Part shown: one piece after another, positions 8,929 through 16,466 of the stretch
How the letters are laid out: each line of letters opens with the position of its first letter
Position numbering within the stretch: position 1 is the stretch's first letter
Source of the DNA: Bacteroidaceae bacterium
GTDB taxonomy: Bacteria; Bacteroidota; Bacteroidia; Bacteroidales; Bacteroidaceae
Direction: 5' to 3'
Length of the DNA: 64,000 nucleotides
Assembly (NCBI GenBank): GCA_016280445.1
Contig: JAEEGS010000060.1
Span: forward strand, 1 to 64,000
Program-made: the position numbers and the translations under genes
The notes under the pieces: model-generated
The model's input: only the letters and a program-made list of their open reading frames with translations
What the model was told of the DNA's origin: nothing
Database searches by the model: none

Positions 8929-9839
8929 TATCTTAAAGTGAATGAGGTTTGTCCAATCATTTGTTTGTCGCAGAAGATGAAGAGTTTGTAGGTGCCTGCC
9001 TCAAGGAATTCGGTCACGTCGCTGTACATGGTCACTTTCTCTTCTTCGCCTGTGTAGTCAATGTATTTCTTTTCGGTGTATTCGAGGTTGGTGTTCTCGT
9101 AGGAGAAGGTGCCTTTATTGCCCATCACCGAGTTGTCGGGCTTGAGGATGCGGGCATAGATGATGCGCTGTCCGTTTTGGGCGGTCACGTTCTTCACGAT
9201 GGTGAATCCGAAGGCGAGGCGCTTCACGTCCTTCACTTTGTCGGTGTCCTTGCTCTTCTTGTTTTTGGGAGTAACCCAGAAGGCTGTGGCATCGAGTTGT
9301 GCGGCGATGTTTACTTTGTCTTTCAGTTGGTTGCGCTCGGTGGAGAGGCTGCTTATCTGAGTGTGGGCCTCCGTGATTTGCGCTTTGATTTGGGTGTTCT
9401 CCTCGTTGAGCGACTGGTTGATGCGGTTGAGGGAATCGACCTGCATGATGTAATTTTGCAGGACGGCTCTCAAGGAGGCAATCTCGGCCTTCAGACGTTT
9501 GATTTCACGGGCGTCGGTGGCTTTGGTGCGTTCCAGCTCCTCGAGCAGTTGCTGGGTGTGACGACGCTCGTTTTCTATCTGTGCGATGAGGCTGTCGTTC
9601 TTGATGGTCTGTTGCAGTTGTTCGTATTGGAGGTCGAAGTCGCGGTATTGGTTTTCTATCTCCTGCTTCTCCAACTCTGCCAATTCTTTCAGTTCCTCAT
9701 TCTCCTGTTGGAGAGGTTTTGTGTAGAGATAGTGGTAGGCCAGCACGGCGCCGATGATGGCGATGATTGCCACGACGATGCCGGTGATGATGAGACCGAT
9801 GCTGCTACGCTTCGTTGCTTTTTCAGATTGTTGTTCCAT
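8928..9839 (-). CDS. Single-pass membrane protein with long coiled coil, unknown function
   Basis: A 303-residue protein. A short basic cytoplasmic N-terminus is followed by one membrane helix (about residues 14-38, LIITGIVVAIIAIIGAVLAY), a coiled coil rich in Glu/Gln/Leu (about 45-195) and a C-terminal globular domain (about 200-303) with a beta-rich pattern ending IGQTSFTLR. I do not recognise a named family. The start at 9839 is chosen because the -7 box (9885-9892) excludes anything upstream. It is the first gene of the operon with rpe, comEC and the helicase-associated protein. Topology suggests the coiled coil and terminal domain lie outside the cytoplasm; an envelope scaffold role is only a guess. 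Confidence 0.8.
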   Translation of the reverse strand: MEQQSEKATKRSSIGLIITGIVVAIIAIIGAVLAYHYLYTKPLQQENEELKELAELEKQEIENQYRDFDLQYEQLQQTIKNDSLIAQIENERRHTQQLLEELERTKATDAREIKRLKAEIASLRAVLQNYIMQVDSLNRINQSLNEENTQIKAQITEAHTQISSLSTERNQLKDKVNIAAQLDATAFWVTPKNKKSKDTDKVKDVKRLAFGFTIVKNVTAQNGQRIIYARILKPDNSVMGNKGTFSYENTNLEYTEKKYIDYTGEEEKVTMYSDVTEFLEAGTYKLFIFCDKQMIGQTSFTLR

Positions 9840-9884
9840 GTTTGTTTGATTGAGTTTTTCTGTCGTTTGTCTGTATTGACATTG

Positions 9885-9892
9885 CAAAGGTA
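9885..9892 (-). promoter_or_regulatory. -7 box for the coiled-coil/rpe/comEC operon
   Basis: Reads TACCTTTG followed by CA on the minus strand. It overlaps the first bases of the 73-bp repeat array, so each repeat copy brings a GGTA adjoining this box. Confidence 0.7.
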
Positions 9893-10107
9893 CGATTAAG
9901 TGAGAGAAAAACCAAATTTATTTGAGTTTTTCAGAACGTGAGTACCTTCGGCGGAGCCAGCGGTACGATTAAGTGAGAGAAAAACCAAATTTATTTGAGT
10001 TTTTCCGAGCGTGAGTACCTTCGGTGGAGCCAGCGGTACGATTAAGTGAGAGAAAAACCAAATTTATTTGTGTTTTTCAGAACGGAAGTACCTTGCGCGA
10101 AGCGAAC
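9889..10107. repeat. Three exact-length 73-bp tandem repeats between divergent genes
   Basis: Units begin GGTACGATTAAGTGAGAG at 9889, 9962 and 10035, with a fourth start GGTACGATTTTTT at 10108; spacing is 73 bases each time. Copies differ at few positions (for example gcggagccagc, gtggagccagc, gcgaagcgaac). Each unit contains GTACCTTCG near its end and GGTAC at the next start. They fill most of the 367-base gap between the operon at 9839 and the gene at 10207. No open reading frame in them looks real. Confidence 0.9.
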
Positions 10108-10149
10108 GGTACGATTTTTTCTTTGAGAACAAATAAGTTTCCGCTTGTT

Positions 10150-10183
10150 TTTGTGCTCATGTCGAAAAAAGGTCGTAACTTTG
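10150..10183 (+). promoter_or_regulatory. Promoter of the DHH phosphoesterase gene
   Basis: TTTG (10150-10153), a 22-base gap and TAACTTTG (10176-10183), 23 bases before ATG 10207. It lies just outside the 73-bp repeats. Confidence 0.75.
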
Positions 10184-10206
10184 AAGCCGTAAAAATCAAT
10201 TGGTTT

Positions 10207-11301
10207 ATGTTGAAGAGGGTTATCACGCCACAGGAGGTGGCGATAGCACAGAAGGATTTTGGGGAGTGTAAGAACGTGGTGGTGGTGTGTCACACCTCTC
10301 CCGATGGCGATGCGATTGGTTCGTCGTTGGGGTTGTATGAGTATCTGAGGCGGAAGGGGAAGAACGTGACTGTCATCGTGCCGAACTATTTCCCTGATTT
10401 CCTGCATTGGATGAAGGATGCAGACAAGATTGTGCGCTTTGACCGTCAGAAAACGGCTTCCTACACGGCCTTGAAAATGGCAGACCTGATTTGCTGCATG
10501 GACTTCAACGACATGCGCCGCATCGACGATTTGGGCATTGCAGTGGGGCGGATGCGTTGCAAGCGTCTGCTCATCGACCACCATATCGACCCCGACAAAA
10601 AGCAGTTCGGACACATCATCTCGCATCCCGAACTGAGCAGCACGAGCGAATTGCTCTTCCGCTTGCTGGATGCGATGGGCGAGACGAAGAACTTGACGTT
10701 TGCGGCTGCCGAAGACCTCTATGCAGGCATCGCGACGGACACGGGTTTCTTCTCCTTCAACAGCAATGACCCCGACCTCTTTGTCATCGTCAGCGAATTG
10801 CTGAAGAAAGGTATCGACAAAGACCGCATCAACCGAAACATTCAGAACAACTATTCAGCCGACCGACTCAAGTTCATCGGTTACGTGCTCTATGAGAAGT
10901 TGCAGATATTCCCCGACCTGCATGCCTCGCTCTTTGCCATCAAGAAGGAGGAACTGACGCAGTTCCACTACATGAAGGGCGATATGGAAGGTGTGGTGAA
11001 CATGCCGCTGCAAATCAAGAAGCACAAACTGAGCATCGCCCTGCGTGAGGACACCGAGCGACCGCTCATCCGTGTCTCGACCCGCTCGGTGGATGACCTC
11101 CCCTGCAACGAGTTCTGCGAACAGTTTTTCAACGGAGGTGGTCACAAGAATGCGGCAGGCGGCACGTTGGAGTGCACAATGGAAGAGGCCATCGACATCA
11201 CCATGAAGGCGTTGGAGGCATGGCGCGACCGTCTGGAAGACCCTCCTCAGTGTCCCGACTCCTCAACTCCCACAGCCGCTTCTCCCTTATTGGAGGAATA
11301 G
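10207..11301 (+). CDS. DHH/DHHA1 phosphoesterase, NrnA-like oligoribonuclease/pAp phosphatase
   Basis: A 364-residue cytoplasmic protein. The DHH domain has VVVCHTSPDGDAIGSSLGL (about residues 25-42), CMDFND and LLIDHHIDP. The C-terminal DHHA1 domain has the substrate-binding glycine loop FNGGGHKNAAGG (about 318-330). Family members degrade short RNA oligonucleotides or hydrolyse 3'-phosphoadenosine 5'-phosphate. The ATG at 10207 is chosen over the upstream extension to 10024 because that extension runs through the 73-bp repeats and upstream of the promoter at 10150-10183. The last about 20 residues (PPQCPDSSTPTAASPLLEE) are low complexity, and the DNA resembles the region at 42600-42640, so the tail may derive from a repeat. 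Confidence 0.9.
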   Translation: MLKRVITPQEVAIAQKDFGECKNVVVVCHTSPDGDAIGSSLGLYEYLRRKGKNVTVIVPNYFPDFLHWMKDADKIVRFDRQKTASYTALKMADLICCMDFNDMRRIDDLGIAVGRMRCKRLLIDHHIDPDKKQFGHIISHPELSSTSELLFRLLDAMGETKNLTFAAAEDLYAGIATDTGFFSFNSNDPDLFVIVSELLKKGIDKDRINRNIQNNYSADRLKFIGYVLYEKLQIFPDLHASLFAIKKEELTQFHYMKGDMEGVVNMPLQIKKHKLSIALREDTERPLIRVSTRSVDDLPCNEFCEQFFNGGGHKNAAGGTLECTMEEAIDITMKALEAWRDRLEDPPQCPDSSTPTAASPLLEE

Positions 11302-11306
11302 AAGTC

Positions 11307-11323
11307 GTTCATAAATTATGAAC
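11307..11323. promoter_or_regulatory. Perfect 17-bp palindrome upstream of the GH97 gene
   Basis: GTTCATAAATTATGAAC, symmetric about the central A. It is preceded by AGTC, as in the array at 42641-42729. It is a candidate operator lying between the nuclease stop (11301) and the GH97 start (11372); no -7 box is obvious in this gap. Confidence 0.55.
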
Positions 11324-11371
11324 AACGGGCATGAGGAAGAAACTGAATTGGAAAGAAAACTAAAAACCTAT

Positions 11372-13408
11372 ATGAATATGAAGAGAAAACTGTTATGCTT
11401 ATCAGCCCTGCTGGCAGCACTGAGCATGAACGCTCAGGTGGCCAGTGTGACCAGTCCTGACGGACGGCTGAAAGTGAATGTAGACGTGAAGGCTGGCAAG
11501 CCCGTCTATGAAGTGGTTTACGATGGTGTGCAGATGTTGGACGAAAGTCCGCTCGGCTTTGTGGCCGACAATGGCGACTTCACACAAAACGTCACTTTTG
11601 ACACCAAGAAAGAGGCGCATCTGGAGTACAACTACGACCTGAGTCGCTCGAAGTTCAGCCATGTGCATGTGGATGCCAACCAGTTGGTGGTGACGCTGAA
11701 GAACGGGAAGGGAATGCCCTTCGATGTGGACTTCCGCGTGAGCAACAACGACGTGGCATTCCGTTATGCCATACCCAATCATCCCAGTCGCGCAAACGAG
11801 AAGAAGTTCTCCATCCGCATCATGAAGGAGGTGACAGGCTTCGATCTGCCCAGCGGAACCACCACGTTCCTCACTCCTCAATCGCATGCCATGATAGGCT
11901 GGAAGGGCACGAAACCCAGTTATGAAGAGGGTTATGGCTACGATGAGCCGATGGACAAGAAGAGCGGTTATGGACATGGGTACACGTTCCCTTGCCTGTT
12001 CAGGATTCCTCTGAGTATGAATCCGAAAACTCAGAACTCGTCTGCTTGGGTGCTCATCTCTGAGACAGGTGTGGATTCCCGCTATTGTGCCTCTCGTCTG
12101 TCAGATATGCAAGGCGAAGGCCTCTACACCTTGGAGTTTCCGATGCCAGAAGAGAACAACGGCAATGGCACAGTGGAACCTGCATTCGCTTTGCCAGGCA
12201 CAACCCCTTGGCGCACCATCACTGTGGGCACATCGCTGAAGCCTATTGTGGAGACGACAGTTCCTTGGGATTATGTGACACCTCGCTACGATACCCCACA
12301 TCATTATGAATATGGAAAAGGCACGTGGAGCTGGATTGTTTGGCAGGATAACTCCATCAACTACGATGATCAGGTGAAGTACATCCAGTTGGCCAAGGCA
12401 ATGGGCTTCAAGTATGTGCTCATCGACAACTGGTGGGACACCAACATCGGTGTGGAGAAGATGGAGCAGTTGGTGAAGTATGCACAGAGCCAAGGTGTGG
12501 ATGTGTTCCTGTGGTACAGTTCCAGCGGTTGGTGGAACGACATCGAGCAGGGGCCTATCAACATCATGAACGACCCCATCAAACGTAAGCAATATATGCG
12601 CTGGATGAACCTGATTGGCGTGAAGGGCATCAAGGTCGACTTCTTCGGAGGCGACAAGCAGGAAACAATGCGTCTGTATGAGGAGATTCTCTCCGATGCT
12701 GACGACAACCATATCATGGTCATCTTCCATGGCTGTACCATCCCTCGTGGTTGGGAACGTATGTATCCCAACTATGTGGGTAGCGAGGCTGTGCTGGCAT
12801 CTGAAAACATTTACTTCGGACAAGGTGCGGCAGATAAGGAGGCGAAAGATGCGGCTACACACCCCTTCATCCGCAATGCCATCGGCTGCATGGAGTTTGG
12901 TGGTTGTTTCATGAACCGCCACATCCGCAAGGGCAATAAGGGAGGTACCACTCGCAAGACTTCTGACTGTCACGAACTGGCGACTTGCATCCTCTTCCAG
13001 AACCCTATCCAAAACTTTGCCATCACTCCCGAGAATCTCCCAACCGAAGCAACAAAAGACCTGAAACCCAATGAGGATGGTGCACCAGCTCCAGCCATCA
13101 GTATGGACTTCCTGCGTCAAGTGCCCACCACTTGGGACGAAACTGTCTTCATCGATGGCTATCCAGGTAAGTATTGTGTGCTCGCTCGTCGTCACGGCGA
13201 CACATGGTACATTGCTGGCAACAATGCCACAGGTGCTCCTCTCACCCTCAAACTTAACCTCCCCATGCTCCAAAAGGGTGATAAGGCTACGCTCTACAGC
13301 GATAACCTCAAAGACCGCGAGCCTCAGAAGTCTGACCTCAAAGTTAGCAACCCCAAGGCAGTCACGGTGACGATGGTTGATCAAGGTGGTTTTGTGATTG
13401 TGAAATAA
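11372..13408 (+). CDS. Glycoside hydrolase family 97, retaining-type (alpha-galactosidase-like)
   Basis: A 678-residue secreted enzyme with a signal peptide (to about residue 22, SMNAQ), an N-terminal GH97 beta-sandwich (about 25-280), a catalytic (beta/alpha)8 barrel (about 290-560) and a C-terminal beta domain. The barrel shows WQDNSINYDDQVKYIQLAK, YVLIDNWWD and GIKVDFFGGD. In retaining GH97 enzymes an aspartate at this last position is the nucleophile, whereas inverting SusB-type alpha-glucosidases use glutamates elsewhere. I therefore infer a retaining alpha-galactosidase-like activity rather than SusB. Downstream Glu in PNYVGSEAV is also conserved. Starts at 11372 and 11378 are both possible. 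The nucleoside-hydrolase-like gene follows after 48 bases. Confidence 0.9.
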   Translation: MNMKRKLLCLSALLAALSMNAQVASVTSPDGRLKVNVDVKAGKPVYEVVYDGVQMLDESPLGFVADNGDFTQNVTFDTKKEAHLEYNYDLSRSKFSHVHVDANQLVVTLKNGKGMPFDVDFRVSNNDVAFRYAIPNHPSRANEKKFSIRIMKEVTGFDLPSGTTTFLTPQSHAMIGWKGTKPSYEEGYGYDEPMDKKSGYGHGYTFPCLFRIPLSMNPKTQNSSAWVLISETGVDSRYCASRLSDMQGEGLYTLEFPMPEENNGNGTVEPAFALPGTTPWRTITVGTSLKPIVETTVPWDYVTPRYDTPHHYEYGKGTWSWIVWQDNSINYDDQVKYIQLAKAMGFKYVLIDNWWDTNIGVEKMEQLVKYAQSQGVDVFLWYSSSGWWNDIEQGPINIMNDPIKRKQYMRWMNLIGVKGIKVDFFGGDKQETMRLYEEILSDADDNHIMVIFHGCTIPRGWERMYPNYVGSEAVLASENIYFGQGAADKEAKDAATHPFIRNAIGCMEFGGCFMNRHIRKGNKGGTTRKTSDCHELATCILFQNPIQNFAITPENLPTEATKDLKPNEDGAPAPAISMDFLRQVPTTWDETVFIDGYPGKYCVLARRHGDTWYIAGNNATGAPLTLKLNLPMLQKGDKATLYSDNLKDREPQKSDLKVSNPKAVTVTMVDQGGFVIVK

Positions 13409-13456
13409 CTTTTTATTCAATCATACTATTACTTACTATTCAAAACTTAAAAACAA

Positions 13457-14515
13457 ATGATTATGAGAAAAAACTTTTCAATGCTTGTTGTTGCGCTCCT
13501 GTGCTTCTTTGCCATGGACGCAAATGCTCAGTGTCCTTTTGGTGCAGGTGGCTTCCAGAAGCGTCAGCCTGTTAACATGATTCTCGATGCTGACTTCGGC
13601 AGTTCTACGGATGACCTCATCGCCCTGATGATGTTGAATCACTACATCGATGAGGGACTGGTTGACCTCAAGGGTATTGTGGTTGACCGCGAAGGCGAGA
13701 ACAACGCTGGTGTGGTGGACATCTTTAATACATATTATGGTCACCCATACATCCCCGTAGGTTTGGAGCGCAACGGTGTGAAGAACCCTCGCGTTTTCAT
13801 TCCTTATAACGGCATCTGTGACATGAAGGATGCCAATGGCAACCCGCTCTTCAAGCGCAGTTTCGATGCCAGCAAATGCATGGACGGTTGGAAACTCTAC
13901 CGTAAAATTCTCAGCAAGGCCGAAGACAAGTCTATCACTATCGTGGCTATCGGCTTTGCCACTTCATTGGCACAGTTGATGGAGTCGAAGGCTGACGAGT
14001 ATTCTAAACTCAGCGGTCTCGACCTCTTTGCGCAGAAGGTGAAGGCTGTTTACATTCAGTCGGGTCGTTTCGAGGAGAACGACAGCACTTGTGGTTACAA
14101 CATGCGTGCCGCTTCCAAGCAGGCTGCCATCTTCTACGAGAAACTTCCTGAGAGCGTGGAACTCATCATGTCGCCAAGTTATGTGGGTGAGAGCATGAAC
14201 TACCTGCCCGAAGATGTGATTGCCGACCTTTCATGGACAGAGGTGAACCCCATCAAGGCTGTCTACACCAACTACACTTGCGATACGGGTCAGCGTATGT
14301 GGGATGTGAACTGTGTGACCAACGCCATCTTCGGTGATGGATTGTTCAACATGTCTGCTCCAGGTTATGTCACTTTTGTGGACAAGGGTGAGGAATCCCT
14401 CATGCTTTTCAAGCAAGACCCTTATGGCAATGCCCGCTACCAACTTCCTTTCGATACTTATCAGAGCATGGAGAAGTTGATGGAGATGCGTCGTCACAAT
14501 CGTATGAAAAGGTAA
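13457..14515 (+). CDS. Secreted nucleoside-hydrolase-like protein
   Basis: A 352-residue protein with a signal peptide (to about residue 25, DANAQ) and an inosine/uridine-preferring nucleoside hydrolase fold. The calcium-binding N-terminal motif appears as ILDADFGSSTDDLIALMML, a variant of the usual DTDxGxDDxxAL with serine/threonine replacing one Asp position. Later conserved parts are VAIGFATSLAQL and DVNCVTNAIFGDGLF. The family cleaves N-glycosidic bonds of ribonucleosides; a secreted form in this phylum suggests nucleoside or other N/O-glycoside scavenging. It follows GH97 closely and likely shares its transcript. The second Met (13463) is an alternative start. A large dyad-symmetric terminator follows. 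Confidence 0.82.
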   Translation: MIMRKNFSMLVVALLCFFAMDANAQCPFGAGGFQKRQPVNMILDADFGSSTDDLIALMMLNHYIDEGLVDLKGIVVDREGENNAGVVDIFNTYYGHPYIPVGLERNGVKNPRVFIPYNGICDMKDANGNPLFKRSFDASKCMDGWKLYRKILSKAEDKSITIVAIGFATSLAQLMESKADEYSKLSGLDLFAQKVKAVYIQSGRFEENDSTCGYNMRAASKQAAIFYEKLPESVELIMSPSYVGESMNYLPEDVIADLSWTEVNPIKAVYTNYTCDTGQRMWDVNCVTNAIFGDGLFNMSAPGYVTFVDKGEESLMLFKQDPYGNARYQLPFDTYQSMEKLMEMRRHNRMKR

Positions 14516-14619
14516 AAAGTAAAAGTGAAAAGTGAAAAATTTGCTACCGCACTGGTACGTCATCTGTTGACATGCTGTTGCGGTAGCAAATTTTTTACTT
14601 ATCATTTTTCACTTTTACC
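14511..14619. terminator. Long inverted repeat between convergent genes
   Basis: The inner 12-bp perfect stem TTTGCTACCGCA (14540-14551) pairs with 14579-14590, flanked by imperfect A/T-rich arms built of AAAAGTGAAA words. It sits between two convergent genes, so it can act as a terminator in both directions. Confidence 0.75.
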
Positions 14620-14638
14620 TTCTTTTACCTTTCAATTT

Positions 14639-15685
14639 TCAACTCTCTCTGAAGAAATCCAACATTTCGAAGATTTCCTCCTTGGTGGCTGTCTGGTTGA
14701 TACGGATGTCACCCACGTTGCCCAGCAGGGTGAAGTTGATGATGCCTGCCGTGTTCTTCTTGTCGTGGGTCATATAAGTGTAGAGTTCTTCGTAATCGTC
14801 GCAGGTGATGGGAAGTGTGCCGTAGTTTTCCTTGATGAAACGAACCGTCTGACGCATCTTGTCGGTGGGGAAACCTGTCTTGATGCACGAAAGGTACAAT
14901 TCGCAGATAAGTCCCCAAGCCACTGCATAGCCATGCAAGTAAGGCTTTCTGGTGAGTGCCCAACTCTCGAATGCGTGACCGGCCGTGTGTCCGAGATTCA
15001 ACGCTTTGCGGATGCCATGTTCCAAAGGGTCTTCCTTCACGATGCGCTCCTTGATGGCAACGCTGGTGCCCACCATTTCTCCTAGATGCAGATAATCCAC
15101 ATTGTTCAGGTCGAAGTTCAGCAGTTCGGCAAAGTTTTCATCGTTCGAGATAAGCCCATGCTTCAGCATCTCAGCATAACCCGAGCAGATGTTCTCGTGG
15201 TCAAGCGTCTTCAGGAATTCTGTGTCCAGAATCACCGTTTCGGGAGCATTGAACACGCCAATCTCATTTTTCAAACCATTGAAGTTGATGCCCGTCTTGC
15301 CGCCCACACTGGCATCGACCATGCTTAGCAGGGTGGTGGGGATGTTGATGTACTTGATGCCCCTTTTGAATGTGCTGGCCGCAAAACCACCAAGGTCAGT
15401 CACCATGCCGCCTCCGAGGTTCACCATCAGCGAGTGACGGGTGCCTCCGCCATTGCCCAGTGCTGTCCACACCTTGGCCAAAGTCTCCAGCGTCTTGTGC
15501 GTGTCAGTCGCACCGATGGTGATGTGTGTGGCATCCTTCAGACAGGGGATGTCCTTCACTACGGGAAGGCACAACTCGTGGGTTGTTTCGTCGGTCAGGA
15601 GAAAAAGCCTGTCGTGTTTCACCTCTGCAACGGCTGTTGTCAGTGTTTGTGCAATATCGGTTGAAATAACTACTTTGTTTGCCAT
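14639..15685 (-). CDS. aroB: 3-dehydroquinate synthase
   Basis: A 348-residue cytoplasmic enzyme, usual length, that converts DAHP to 3-dehydroquinate in the shikimate pathway using NAD and zinc. Signatures include the NAD-binding GGGMVTDLGGFAASTFKRG, then PTTLLSMVDASVGGKTGIN, the zinc-site region SGYAEMLKHGLI and NLGHTAGHAFE. ATG 15685 is chosen because the -7 box at 15704-15711 excludes the alternative TTG at 15706. It is monocistronic, divergent from rfbC and convergent with the nucleoside-hydrolase-like gene. Confidence 0.97.
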   Translation of the reverse strand: MANKVVISTDIAQTLTTAVAEVKHDRLFLLTDETTHELCLPVVKDIPCLKDATHITIGATDTHKTLETLAKVWTALGNGGGTRHSLMVNLGGGMVTDLGGFAASTFKRGIKYINIPTTLLSMVDASVGGKTGINFNGLKNEIGVFNAPETVILDTEFLKTLDHENICSGYAEMLKHGLISNDENFAELLNFDLNNVDYLHLGEMVGTSVAIKERIVKEDPLEHGIRKALNLGHTAGHAFESWALTRKPYLHGYAVAWGLICELYLSCIKTGFPTDKMRQTVRFIKENYGTLPITCDDYEELYTYMTHDKKNTAGIINFTLLGNVGDIRINQTATKEEIFEMLDFFRES

Positions 15686-15703
15686 GAGAACCAAAAATTT
15701 CTG

Positions 15704-15711
15704 CAAAGGTA
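15704..15711 (-). promoter_or_regulatory. -7 box of aroB
   Basis: TACCTTTG followed by CA on the minus strand, 18 bases before the aroB ATG. Confidence 0.7.
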
Positions 15712-15719
15712 GTGAAAAA

Positions 15720-15763
15720 CTCCTAACTCCTAACTCCTAACTCCTAACTTTTTCTTACCTTTG
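15720..15763 (+). promoter_or_regulatory. Heptamer array and -7 box upstream of rfbC
   Basis: Four perfect CTCCTAA units (15720-15747) run into CTTTTTCT and the -7 box TACCTTTG (15756-15763). The array occupies the place of the -33 element. The same arrangement, with a degenerate array, precedes purB at 33674-33718. Confidence 0.7.
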
Positions 15764-15787
15764 CCCCAAATTTAACAAGGAATAGTT

Positions 15788-16360
15788 ATGATAAACGTGA
15801 TTGACACCGAAATAGAAGGTGTGAAAATTATTGAACCTCGTCTTTTTGGCGATGCCAGAGGATACTTCTTCGAGTCGTTTTCGCAGCGTGAATTCGAAGA
15901 GAAAGTTTGTAAGACGGTCTTCGTGCAGGACAACGAAAGCCAGTCGGTGGCAGGAGTGGTGCGTGGTTTGCACTTTCAGAAACCTCCTTTCACGCAGGCC
16001 AAGTTGGTGCGTGTGGTCAAGGGTGCCGTGTTGGATGTGGCGGTCGATATCCGTAAGGGTAGCCCTACATTTGGTAAACATGTGGCATGTGTGCTTTCGG
16101 CAGAGAACCATCTCCAGTTCTTTGTGCCACGTGGTTTTGCCCACGGATTTGCCGTGCTGAGCGACGAGGCCGTGTTTCAATACAAGTGCGACAACTACTA
16201 CGCTCCTCAAAGTGAAGGAGCCATCGCATGGGATGACCCCGACCTCGGCATTGACTGGCAGGTGCCTACCGAGAACCGTATCCTTTCAGAGAAGGATGCC
16301 CACCACCCACGTCTGAAAGATGCTGAATTAGTCTTCGACATCAACGTGCCACTTTATTGA
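15788..16360 (+). CDS. rfbC: dTDP-4-dehydrorhamnose 3,5-epimerase
   Basis: A 190-residue cupin-fold enzyme of normal size, third step of dTDP-L-rhamnose synthesis. Visible family features are the N-terminal DARGYFFESF, the catalytic histidine in VVRGLHFQ, the conserved KLVRVVKGAVLDVAVDIR strand and the tyrosine-containing YKCDNYYAP near residue 138. rfbA, the first enzyme of the same pathway, lies 12 kb away at 28778; rfbB and rfbD are not in the window. Its promoter carries a heptamer microsatellite, so expression could vary with repeat number. It is followed by a perfect inverted-repeat terminator. Confidence 0.96.
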   Translation: MINVIDTEIEGVKIIEPRLFGDARGYFFESFSQREFEEKVCKTVFVQDNESQSVAGVVRGLHFQKPPFTQAKLVRVVKGAVLDVAVDIRKGSPTFGKHVACVLSAENHLQFFVPRGFAHGFAVLSDEAVFQYKCDNYYAPQSEGAIAWDDPDLGIDWQVPTENRILSEKDAHHPRLKDAELVFDINVPLY

Positions 16361-16384
16361 GTAGCATCAGAAAGTAGTTATAGA

Positions 16385-16449
16385 ATTGAAGAGTTGAAGT
16401 TTTGCTAACGCGAGACAAACGATCCGAATGGCAACTTCAACTCTTCAAT
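16385..16449. terminator. Perfect 17-bp inverted repeat between convergent genes
   Basis: The arm at 16385-16401 (ATTGAAGAGTTGAAGTT) is exactly complementary to 16433-16449. The apex contains TTTGCTAACGCGA and CGAATGGC, also present in related hairpins at 36690 and, in part, 52671. T-rich tails lie on both sides. Confidence 0.75.
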
Positions 16450-16466
16450 TTTTCATTTTTCCAATT

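Noticed and set aside
8949..9899. Long plus-strand frame opposite the coiled-coil membrane protein
   Set aside because: Antisense shadow; the minus-strand protein has membrane and coiled-coil regularities and a proper -7 box.
9889..10107. 73-bp repeats as a CRISPR array
   Set aside because: Whole units repeat with no unique spacers, and no cas genes are present in the window.
11372..13408. GH97 gene as susB of a starch utilisation locus
   Set aside because: The GIKVDFF aspartate fits retaining GH97 enzymes, and no susC/susD neighbours are present.
12101..13420. Long minus-strand frame opposite GH97
   Set aside because: Antisense of a well-conserved GH97 catalytic domain.
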